A DNA stretch of 41,834 nt, from NCBI GenBank assembly GCA_041685645.1, contig JAWLFI010000001.1, positions 1 to 41,834 of the forward strand, in the 5' to 3' direction. The notes under the pieces were generated by a model. That model was not told the DNA's origin. It saw only the letters and a program-made list of their open reading frames with translations, and ran no database searches. Shown here one piece after another: positions 33,992 through 41,087 of this stretch; position 1 is the stretch's first letter, and every line of letters begins with the position of its first letter. The DNA comes from JAWLFI01 sp041685645 (GTDB taxonomy: Bacteria; Bacteroidota; Bacteroidia; Chitinophagales; Saprospiraceae). The translations under genes and the position numbers were made by a program.

Positions 33992-34330
33992 ATGAAGGAG
34001 TATTTAGTTGAACTAACGTTACTGGTAAGGAAGTACCTTGAGCTATCACTTGAAGAGCTCAAGCTGGGCCAAATGAAATTATTTGTTAACCTAATGGCCG
34101 GGCTGGTACTCTTATCATTGGTCGGGGTGTTGTCTCTTTTGGTACTTGTTTTATTAGTAGCTGCTGCTTGTGTTTTCTTAGCTGATCTTTGGAACTCTGT
34201 GACCTTGGGGTTATTAGGTGGAGCTGGATTTTTAACTATTTTGCTTTTTGTTTTCAGAGTATTTAGTGATTCTTTGCTATTGACTCCCATTAGGAATATG
34301 ATTACCAAGATGATAACTAAAGACTCATGA
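33992..34330 (+). CDS. Holin-like/YqjE-like two-helix membrane protein
   Basis: The 112-residue protein has a short N-terminal amphipathic part (YLVELTLLVRKYLELSLEEL) and two membrane helices (LMAGLVLLSLVGVLSLLVLV and SVTLGLLGGAGFLTILLFVF). This matches the YqjE/holin-superfamily-III type found beside YtxH or YqjD genes. The name holin reflects fold only; there is no phage context. It overlaps the next gene by four bases (ATGA). Confidence 0.7.
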   Translation: MKEYLVELTLLVRKYLELSLEELKLGQMKLFVNLMAGLVLLSLVGVLSLLVLVLLVAAACVFLADLWNSVTLGLLGGAGFLTILLFVFRVFSDSLLLTPIRNMITKMITKDS

Positions 34331-34563
34331 AGGAAATTAGTAGTTATAGAGAGTTGGTCAAAAGAAGAAAGTCAGTTCAACTGGAAAGGGAATTTCTAGA
34401 AAGGGAAATCCTCCAATTGCACGAAAACCCAAGTAGTGAATCTTCAGGGATGTGGAGATGGATTTATAATCTTCATCCTCGGGACATATCGAAGATTTGG
34501 GAGGTAGGTACATTCCTGATTCGTAAATTACGAACATCAGAAGAAAAGAAAAGTGAAAGTTAG
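34327..34563 (+). CDS. Small basic protein, YqjK-like by position
   Basis: This 78-residue charged protein begins MKEISSYRELVKRRKSVQLE with an N-terminal coiled helix and no signal peptide. Similarity to YqjK is weak; the call rests on size, charge and its place overlapping the YqjE-like gene by four bases. Confidence 0.55.
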   Translation: MKEISSYRELVKRRKSVQLEREFLEREILQLHENPSSESSGMWRWIYNLHPRDISKIWEVGTFLIRKLRTSEEKKSES

Positions 34564-34575
34564 TATATTTTTCAC

Positions 34576-34583
34576 TATATTTG
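34576..34583 (+). promoter_or_regulatory. -7 element TATATTTG for the coiled-coil lipoprotein gene
   Basis: TATATTTG fits TAnnTTTG and lies 20 bases before the start codon at 34604, just after the stop of the preceding gene. No TTG -33 element is evident. Confidence 0.5.
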
Positions 34584-34603
34584 TATAAATTAAACAATCA
34601 ATC

Positions 34604-35017
34604 ATGAAACTATCAAAGCAGTTAATTATTTTATCACTTCTCGCTGTCAGTTCATTTGGCCTTATTTCTTGTGGTTCAGAGGGTGAAAAATCAGAAAAGG
34701 AGAAAATGGAAAAGTCTATGGATGAGACTAAAGAGGAAGCTAATAAAGCAATCGAAGAAGCGAACAAGACCCTTTCAAGCCTAAATCAATCTATCAAAGA
34801 GCAAATATCAAAGCTGTCCAATGAAATGAAAGATGCTGAGGGAGAGGCAAAAGAGGGGTATGAAAAATCAATCGAAGAGCTGAAAAACCTTGAGAAAAAG
34901 ACAAAGGAAATGATGAATGATTCTGAAGAAGCCACTGAGGAGAAAGTTAAGCAAATGAATAAGAAGGCAAAGGAATTAAAGCAATCGTTTGAAGATTGGG
35001 TAGAGAAAAATATGTAA
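34604..35017 (+). CDS. Coiled-coil lipoprotein
   Basis: A lipoprotein signal (LIILSLLAVSSFGLISC, lipobox ISC) is followed by about 110 residues of highly charged Lys/Glu-rich helix with heptad-like spacing (EEANKAIEEANKTLSSLNQS). It is probably anchored in the inner or outer membrane facing the periplasm. Function is unknown; its place after the YtxH-type genes suggests an envelope or stress role. It has its own -7 element and a strong terminator downstream. Confidence 0.8.
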   Translation: MKLSKQLIILSLLAVSSFGLISCGSEGEKSEKEKMEKSMDETKEEANKAIEEANKTLSSLNQSIKEQISKLSNEMKDAEGEAKEGYEKSIEELKNLEKKTKEMMNDSEEATEEKVKQMNKKAKELKQSFEDWVEKNM

Positions 35018-35029
35018 TATCTTTTACTT

Positions 35030-35075
35030 AATAAAAATAGCCATACTTAATCCTTTAGGTATGGCTATTTTTATT
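35030..35075. terminator. Bidirectional-type rho-independent terminator
   Basis: A perfect 17-bp stem (35030-35046 with 35059-35075, core AAAAATAGCCATAC with GTATGGCTATTTTT) surrounds a 12-base loop, with T-rich and A-rich flanks. It ends the lipoprotein transcript 12 bases past its stop. Confidence 0.9.
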
Positions 35076-35085
35076 TGCTTCCTTA

Positions 35086-35093
35086 TATTTTTG
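35086..35093 (+). promoter_or_regulatory. -7 element TATTTTTG for the ABC exporter operon
   Basis: TATTTTTG fits TAnnTTTG, 19 bases before the ATP-binding-protein gene and just past the terminator. A -33 TTG is not seen at the usual distance. Confidence 0.45.
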
Positions 35094-35112
35094 TCGTTCA
35101 AGAAATCAAATT

Positions 35113-35739
35113 ATGCTTGAGGCTTCTCATCTGAAATACAAGTATACATCCGGAGTAACTTTGTCATTCCCTTCAATAGAGGTTACTTCAGGCGATTCTC
35201 TACTTATTTTGGGGAACTCGGGAAGTGGAAAGACCACTTTTCTTCAGTTGTTGGCTGGCATCCGTAAGCCTACTCAAGGTCAGATCGTATTTGATGGGAT
35301 TTCTTTAGATTCTATGTCAGCCTCGACCTTAGATAAGTTTAGAGGGCGAAATATTGGGATCGTCTTTCAGCAACCCTACTTTATCGATGCCCTGACCGTT
35401 GAAGAAAATATGATGGCGAGCTGTTATTTCTCTTCTATGAAAAGAGACGATCAAAGGGGAGTCCAATTGTTGGATCGGCTGAATATTCGCCAAAAAGCAA
35501 AATCCAGCCCGAGACAGTTAAGCGTAGGGGAACAGCAAAGAGTCGGCATTGCTTTAGCTCTTATTAATCAACCTAAGCTTATTCTAGCAGACGAGCCCAC
35601 ATCTGCTTTGGATGACAATAATGCTCAGGCTGTATTGAATCTTCTTCGAGAAGAGGCAGATCGACTGGGAAGTGCTTTAATCATAGTTACTCACGATAAG
35701 CGGCTAAAAGATAATATTGAGCAAACAATTACTCTATGA
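35113..35739 (+). CDS. ABC transporter ATP-binding protein, LolD/MacB type
   Basis: This 208-residue protein has Walker A GNSGSGKTT, the Q-loop GIVFQQPYF, the signature LSVGEQQRVGIALAL, Walker B LILADEPTSALD and the switch histidine in IIVTHDKR. The LolD/MacB group drives FtsX-type permeases that move lipoproteins, peptides or other substrates from the outer face of the inner membrane. It overlaps the permease gene by four bases. Confidence 0.93.
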   Translation: MLEASHLKYKYTSGVTLSFPSIEVTSGDSLLILGNSGSGKTTFLQLLAGIRKPTQGQIVFDGISLDSMSASTLDKFRGRNIGIVFQQPYFIDALTVEENMMASCYFSSMKRDDQRGVQLLDRLNIRQKAKSSPRQLSVGEQQRVGIALALINQPKLILADEPTSALDDNNAQAVLNLLREEADRLGSALIIVTHDKRLKDNIEQTITL

Positions 35740-37070
35740 ACCTATTGTCCATCAGCTGGAAAAATATCCAGCATAAGCCGACTTCTGTAATATTGAGTCT
35801 CGTGCTCTTTGCACTGGGCGTGGGTCTGGTAGCCTTTTTACTTCAAGTAGATAGACAGGTGCAGCAAAAATTTGAAAACAACCTGGCAGGTGTCGATTTA
35901 GTGGTCGGAGCGAAAGGCAGTCCCTTACAATTGATTTTGAGCAGTATGTACCATATTGATGCTCCAACTGGAAATATTAGTTTGGAGCAGGCTCGCCCTT
36001 TTTTAAACCCGCAACATCCTTTGGTAGATTTAGCAGTTCCCCTTTCCTTGGGAGATAGTTTTAAAGGGTATCGAATTGTGGGAACAACTCGTGATATTCT
36101 TGAATTATATGATATTCAAATGTCCGATGAAAAGTTGTGGCAGAAAGACTTTGAAGTAACGGCAGGTGCAGAAGTGGCAAAAAAGTTAAAACTATCTGTC
36201 GGAGACGTTTTTCAAAGCTCCCACGGATTTACTGAAGACATCCATTCGCACGATGAGCAACTGGAAATAGTGGGAATACTAAATCCGACGAATACGGTTT
36301 TAGATCAATTGTTGTTGACTACTCCGGCAACCTTTTGGAAGTTACATAATCATGGGGAAAACCTCCCCGAAGGAGACGATCGTGCCGGCCATGATCATAA
36401 GGATGGTAATCATGTCGGTCATGATCATCACGATCACGATCACGATCATGGAGATGCTGGTAATGATAGCGAGACAATGCTCTCTTCTTCCTCTAACGCA
36501 TATTTGCTTCAGCAGGAAGATAGCCTTTCGATAACCTCCCTTTTACTCACATTTAAGGGCAGGAATTTTCAGGCCTTGAATCTGGGAAGAAATATCAATG
36601 AGAATACTGATATGCAAGCGGCGAGTCCGGCAATAGAAATTAATCGCTTGTTCTCCCTTATGGATACAGGAACACGAGCATTGAATGCTCTGGCTTTGGC
36701 CATTATTTTTGTTTCTGGTTTGAGTATTTTTTTAGCGATGTTGAATAAACTGAGAGACCGAAAATTAGAATTGGCCTACATGAGAGTTAAAGGGGCTTCG
36801 AGAACTCAAGTGTTTATGCTCATTATTTTCGAAGGACTCATTATTGCTTTTCTCGGTAGTCTACTGGGATTCTTATTGAGTTATGGAGGGATTTATTTGT
36901 TATCTACGAGTATGGAGGCGAATTATAATTATAGTTTATCTGCCGGATCCTTCTCTATGGCAGAGCTTTATTTGTTTTTTGGGGCACTGGTTATGGGCGC
37001 TCTTGCTGCAATCCTTCCAGCTATTCAGGCTTCGAAAACTGATATTTCAATCACTTTGGAAGGAAATTAG
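35736..37070 (+). CDS. FtsX-like ABC permease with a His-rich periplasmic loop
   Basis: This 444-residue protein has the MacB/FtsX plan: an N-terminal helix (SVILSLVLFALGVGLVAFLL), a large periplasmic domain, and three C-terminal helices (LNALALAIIFVSGLSIFLAM, MLIIFEGLIIAFLGSLLGFL, LYLFFGALVMGALAAILPAI). About residues 203-245, within the periplasmic domain, form a His/Asp-rich loop with HDHKDG and HDHHDHDHDHGD. Such loops often bind zinc, copper or nickel. That suggests a metal-linked substrate or control, which is inference. Translation is coupled to the ATPase gene. Confidence 0.9.
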   Translation: MNLLSISWKNIQHKPTSVILSLVLFALGVGLVAFLLQVDRQVQQKFENNLAGVDLVVGAKGSPLQLILSSMYHIDAPTGNISLEQARPFLNPQHPLVDLAVPLSLGDSFKGYRIVGTTRDILELYDIQMSDEKLWQKDFEVTAGAEVAKKLKLSVGDVFQSSHGFTEDIHSHDEQLEIVGILNPTNTVLDQLLLTTPATFWKLHNHGENLPEGDDRAGHDHKDGNHVGHDHHDHDHDHGDAGNDSETMLSSSSNAYLLQQEDSLSITSLLLTFKGRNFQALNLGRNINENTDMQAASPAIEINRLFSLMDTGTRALNALALAIIFVSGLSIFLAMLNKLRDRKLELAYMRVKGASRTQVFMLIIFEGLIIAFLGSLLGFLLSYGGIYLLSTSMEANYNYSLSAGSFSMAELYLFFGALVMGALAAILPAIQASKTDISITLEGN

Positions 37071-37093
37071 ATCCCATTTTTATTTTCTTCCCC

Positions 37094-37101
37094 TATCTTT
37101 G
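37094..37101 (+). promoter_or_regulatory. -7 element TATCTTTG for the FG-GAP lipoprotein gene
   Basis: TATCTTTG matches TAnnTTTG, 29 bases before the start at 37130. Between them a 7-codon ATG frame (37110-37133) ends by overlapping the main start codon (ATGA), as before ccoI. Confidence 0.5.
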
Positions 37102-37129
37102 AGAAATTTATGGCTAAAACTACACAGGT

Positions 37130-39367
37130 ATGAGTTTAAGGGGCTTTTTTGTTATTGCTGGCTTTTTTGTTGTTTTTCTTATTGCTTGTTCCACTCCTGA
37201 AAAATCAAGAGAGTTTTCCCCTGTCGCTGGTTTGGAGCAAATGCGAGATAGTATAGATAGTATTTTTAGTGCTATGAATCCAGCATTTGCCATTTATGAT
37301 AATGAAAAAAGAGCGGAGTTTTTGGCCCAGAAGATTCGAGAAAATCAAACCCCCGGAGTAATATTTGATTTTGCCAAGGAAAAGTTGAATGCCGGAGACA
37401 CTGAAACATCGATATCAATCATTGAGAATATCCTCAACAATAATCCCCAGTTAAAAACAGTGACTTCGAGTTCACTCATTTTACATGAGTTTTTAGGGAT
37501 TTGCTACTTGAGATTGGCAGAGCAAAAGAACTGTCAAAATTTTCATAGCGCTGAGTCTTGTATCGTTCCCCTCCAGGGGGGTGGGGTTCATAGAGATAAA
37601 AGCCCGGCACAACGTGCTAAAGAGATTTATCGGGGAATTCTTGACTTCCGGCCTGAAGATCTGGAAACGCGTTGGCTACTCAATATTGCTTACATGGCTT
37701 TGGGAGAATATCCGGATGAGATTCCCGAAAAGTACTTCATCGAATTACCAAATGAGCAACAATGGGAGCCAATGGAGAATATTGCCGGCTCGCTTGGCGT
37801 AGATGTGAATGACCTTTCCGGCAGTGTGATTGCAGATGACTTTACGAATAATGGATACCTGGATTTGATGGTTTCTTCCTGGGGGGGCAAGGGATCCATA
37901 AAGTTTTTTGTTAACCAAGGTGCCGAGGGCTTTAAAGACAATACAGAGGCAAGTAATTTGAACCTGTGCTACGGAGGACTCAATATTAAGCAAGCAGACT
38001 TTGACAATGATGGTTGGATGGATTTTATCATTTTGAGAGGGGCCTGGAAACCCAATTTGGAATGGGGAATACCACCCAATTCTCTCATCCGAAACAATGG
38101 GGATGGTACATTCTCTGATGTTACTTTCGAAGCGGGCTTGTATAGCCAAAGACCGTCGCAATCTGCTGTATGGCTTGACTATGATTTAGATGGTCTGATA
38201 GACCTTTTTATTGCGAATGAAACAACAAAAAGCAGTGGAATCGACTTTCCCTGTCAACTTTACAGCAACAATGGCGATGGGACCTTTACAGATGTAGCAG
38301 AGGATCTACAGCTTGATTATGTGGGGTATTTCAAAGGAGTAGTAAGCGGGGATATAAATAACGATGGCCGGCCGGATTTATTTCTGTCTAATTTGGATGG
38401 GAACAATGTGTTATTAGAGAACCGAAAACAAAATGGAAAGGTCGTATTTCACGATATTTCACAAAAAGCAGGGGTGGAGTTTCCTCAATCGGCCTTCCCT
38501 GCCTGGTTTTTCGATTATAATCAGGATGGATATGAAGATATTTATGTGGCCACCTTTGACAGCACTGCTTTTAAGAACCAATCTGGGGAATTTGCAGCGA
38601 GTATGTTGGGTATGGAGGTGAACTGCGAACCCAATTATTTATATGAAAACCAGGGCGACGGTACATTTCTAAATGTAGCCCCGGATAAGTTTGACTTTCA
38701 TGCCTTATCCACGATGGGATGCAACTATGGAGATATAACGAACTCGGGATTTCCCGATTTTTATTTGGGAACCGGCGCCCCGGATTATCGATCAACCGTT
38801 CCAAATCGATTGTTTATCAATGAGGAGGGGGCGCATTTTACTGATGCTACCTTTGCCACTCAAACCGGGCATGTTCAAAAAGGACATGGTATTTGCTTTG
38901 CTGATTTTAATCACAATGGACGACAAGATATTTATGCTGTTATGGGTGGGGCATTTTCCGGGGATGTTTTTCACAATGCGCTTTACGAAAACCAGCAAGC
39001 AAAAGGTTCCTGGGTGAAGTTGAAACTAGAGGGGCAGAAAAGCAATGCTGCTGCCTTTGGCGCCCGGATTCAGGTTCACGGAGTCGACGCAAACGGATCC
39101 AAAATGATCCGATACAGTGCTGTGTCGTCCGGTGCTAGTTTTGGCGGAAACCCGACAGAAGTTCATATGGGGCTGGCAGAGATGGACAGCATTGATTCAC
39201 TTATTGTATTATGGCCTAATGAAGAACAATTGAAGATCACATATTCCGATATCCGGGTCAATCAACGTTACAAACTGAATGAAAGCGGTACAGTGGTTAA
39301 TTATCCAGTAAATCGATTTTCTTATCCCACGGATTCTATGCACCATCACCATGACCACCCTATGTAA
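37130..39367 (+). CDS. FG-GAP/ASPIC-UnbV (CRTAC1-like) lipoprotein
   Basis: A lipoprotein signal (IAGFFVVFLIAC) begins a 745-residue surface or periplasmic protein. After a helical region with tetratricopeptide-like spacing (about 70-200), seven calcium-type repeats follow with motifs such as DFDNDGWMDF, DYDLDGLIDL, DINNDGRPDL and DYNQDGYEDI, as in FG-GAP propellers. An ASPIC/UnbV domain closes it (FGARIQVHGVDANGSK, then VHMGLAEMDSIDSLIVLWPN). The tail is HHHHDHPM. Such proteins are common in Bacteroidota; their function is not known. A similar gene starts at 41088, beyond the haloperoxidase-like gene. Confidence 0.9.
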   Translation: MSLRGFFVIAGFFVVFLIACSTPEKSREFSPVAGLEQMRDSIDSIFSAMNPAFAIYDNEKRAEFLAQKIRENQTPGVIFDFAKEKLNAGDTETSISIIENILNNNPQLKTVTSSSLILHEFLGICYLRLAEQKNCQNFHSAESCIVPLQGGGVHRDKSPAQRAKEIYRGILDFRPEDLETRWLLNIAYMALGEYPDEIPEKYFIELPNEQQWEPMENIAGSLGVDVNDLSGSVIADDFTNNGYLDLMVSSWGGKGSIKFFVNQGAEGFKDNTEASNLNLCYGGLNIKQADFDNDGWMDFIILRGAWKPNLEWGIPPNSLIRNNGDGTFSDVTFEAGLYSQRPSQSAVWLDYDLDGLIDLFIANETTKSSGIDFPCQLYSNNGDGTFTDVAEDLQLDYVGYFKGVVSGDINNDGRPDLFLSNLDGNNVLLENRKQNGKVVFHDISQKAGVEFPQSAFPAWFFDYNQDGYEDIYVATFDSTAFKNQSGEFAASMLGMEVNCEPNYLYENQGDGTFLNVAPDKFDFHALSTMGCNYGDITNSGFPDFYLGTGAPDYRSTVPNRLFINEEGAHFTDATFATQTGHVQKGHGICFADFNHNGRQDIYAVMGGAFSGDVFHNALYENQQAKGSWVKLKLEGQKSNAAAFGARIQVHGVDANGSKMIRYSAVSSGASFGGNPTEVHMGLAEMDSIDSLIVLWPNEEQLKITYSDIRVNQRYKLNESGTVVNYPVNRFSYPTDSMHHHHDHPM

Positions 39368-39419
39368 GGAGGCGCTACTATTTTTTTCTTTACCAATCGT
39401 TTATTTTATATCGATGGTG

Positions 39420-39449
39420 TTGGTAAATAACAACTAGTTGTTACCTTTG
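39420..39449 (+). promoter_or_regulatory. Promoter of the haloperoxidase-like gene with an operator palindrome in the spacer
   Basis: TTG (39420-39422), a 19-base spacer and TACCTTTG (39442-39449) match the Bacteroidota housekeeping consensus exactly. The spacer and the first bases of the -7 element hold a perfect 16-bp palindrome, TAACAACTAGTTGTTA (39428-39443). A protein bound there would block the polymerase, so repression is the likely mode. The start codon is 56 bases downstream. Confidence 0.75.
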
Positions 39450-39504
39450 TACAAATAATGCTAAAATGAAGTAGACTCAGTGTCTGCTTTGTCAAATACA
39501 ACAC

Positions 39505-41037
39505 ATGATTAGATCAACTGATACCATTGTGATTCGAGTCGCGATGATTGGAGTTTTAATTACAGCAGCTACTTTCTATGGCTGCCAGCCGGACATTAAT
39601 AAAGAAAGCGAGGTCACTACAGATGCAACGCAAGAGCCCCGTGGTGCTGAGAATATCGCCTACAAATGGGCAAAGAAAGCTCTGGATGCCACAGCATGGG
39701 ATACGGATCGATTTAAGCCACGTCCAACCATCACTTCCCGCTATCTTGCATTGACGATGGTTGCTATGTACGACGCCTGGTCCATGTACGAATCTGATAC
39801 AAAGTCAATTTATTATCAAACTGAGACATCAGTTCCTCCGGCTCAGCAACATTTGGAGAATAAGGAAGTCGCAATTAGTTATGCCGCCTACGAGGCACTA
39901 AAGGAATATTATTATTCTGATTCCACGGAGTTCCGGGATTACATGGTGGAACTGGGGTATAATCCGGATACTGTAGTTCGGGATCCCTTGAGTCCTGTGA
40001 ATATTGGCAGAAATGCTGCCTTTCAGGTGATTAAGGCTCGTAAACATGACGGTGCCAATCAATATGGAGAAGAAACAGGTTCAAACGGACAAGCCTACTT
40101 TAATTACTTAAAGTATGAGCCTGTAAATACGCCGGATACGAACATAGATATCAACCGCTGGCAGCCCAAGTATTTTGTGAATGAATCCGACGGGAGCTTA
40201 TTTGCACCGGAGTGTTTGACTCCGTATTGGCAGTTGGTCGAGCCGATAACATTGGACTCGGCCAGTCAGTTTCGTTCACCTCCACCGCCCATGTACGGCG
40301 AGGAGCAATTGCGGAAAGAAGTGGCAGAAGTTGTGGATATGCAGGCCAATTTAACTCCCGAGCAAATCGCTTTGGTTGAGTTTATGCGCGATGGTCCGCA
40401 GTCGGTCCAGCAGGCCGGCCATTGGTTGAAATTTGCACAGGAAGTATCCATTCGAGACCAACATACATTGGATGAGGATATTCAGATGTACTTGCTTGTT
40501 GAGTTAGCTGCTATGGATGGTTTTATAGCATCCTGGGATACCAAAATGCATTACGATTATGCCCGTCCTTATGCTTTAGTTCATGAGTACTTTAAAGGAG
40601 ATACTATAGTAGGCTGGGCGGGTCCCGGGAAGGGGTTCAAAAACATTCGTGGAGAAGACTGGATGCCTTATTCACCACCTGCTTTTCTATGTCCGCCATT
40701 TCCGAGTTATGTTTCAGGGCACAGTACGATTAGTGGAGCATGTGCTGAGGTTCTTCGCTTATATAAAAGTGACGACACCTTCGGCTCGAAAGTTCGCCTT
40801 CAACCGGGAGCCCTAACAGAGCCGGATCCGGCATACGACTCCGTAACTTTACACTTTCCAACATTTACTGAGACAGCCGAAATGGCAGGAGTTTCACGAG
40901 TTTTAGGTGGATATCACATACAAGCCGATAATGTAGAAGGTTTAGAGCTGGGGCGTAATGTCGCTCATCATGTGTTTGATTATTACAATAGTCTTACAGG
41001 CGAGGAAGAAAAAAAGAAAACGGCTCAGAACCCATAA
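39505..41037 (+). CDS. Vanadium-dependent haloperoxidase-like (PAP2 superfamily) lipoprotein
   Basis: The N-terminus has a membrane segment ending in a lipobox-like YGC (VAMIGVLITAATFYGC). The three phosphate/vanadate-binding motifs are present: KMHYDYARP (Lys-X6-Arg-Pro), PSYVSGH (Pro-Ser-X2-Ser-Gly-His) and SRVLGGYH (Ser-Arg-X5-His). Length (510 residues) and the helical N-terminal part agree with the bacterial vanadium-haloperoxidase group rather than small PAP2 phosphatases. The enzyme would oxidise halides with peroxide, or act as a phosphatase; sequence does not decide. It lies between two FG-GAP/ASPIC-UnbV lipoprotein genes and is probably co-transcribed with the second. Confidence 0.9.
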   Translation: MIRSTDTIVIRVAMIGVLITAATFYGCQPDINKESEVTTDATQEPRGAENIAYKWAKKALDATAWDTDRFKPRPTITSRYLALTMVAMYDAWSMYESDTKSIYYQTETSVPPAQQHLENKEVAISYAAYEALKEYYYSDSTEFRDYMVELGYNPDTVVRDPLSPVNIGRNAAFQVIKARKHDGANQYGEETGSNGQAYFNYLKYEPVNTPDTNIDINRWQPKYFVNESDGSLFAPECLTPYWQLVEPITLDSASQFRSPPPPMYGEEQLRKEVAEVVDMQANLTPEQIALVEFMRDGPQSVQQAGHWLKFAQEVSIRDQHTLDEDIQMYLLVELAAMDGFIASWDTKMHYDYARPYALVHEYFKGDTIVGWAGPGKGFKNIRGEDWMPYSPPAFLCPPFPSYVSGHSTISGACAEVLRLYKSDDTFGSKVRLQPGALTEPDPAYDSVTLHFPTFTETAEMAGVSRVLGGYHIQADNVEGLELGRNVAHHVFDYYNSLTGEEEKKKTAQNP

Positions 41038-41050
41038 GTTAAGACTCGTT

Positions 41051-41064
41051 TTGATCAGAATCAA
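41051..41064. promoter_or_regulatory. Perfect FNR-consensus match before the last gene
   Basis: TTGATCAGAATCAA fits TTGATnnnnATCAA at all ten fixed positions, 23 bases before the start at 41088. It is a single box in the 50-base gap after the haloperoxidase-like gene, with no -7 element after it. Confidence 0.3.
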
Positions 41065-41087
41065 TTAAACGGCAAAAAGTGAATACC

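Noticed and set aside
33992..34330. Phage holin, suggesting a prophage
   Set aside because: Only fold-level similarity; neighbours are YtxH- and YqjK-like stress genes and there are no phage genes.
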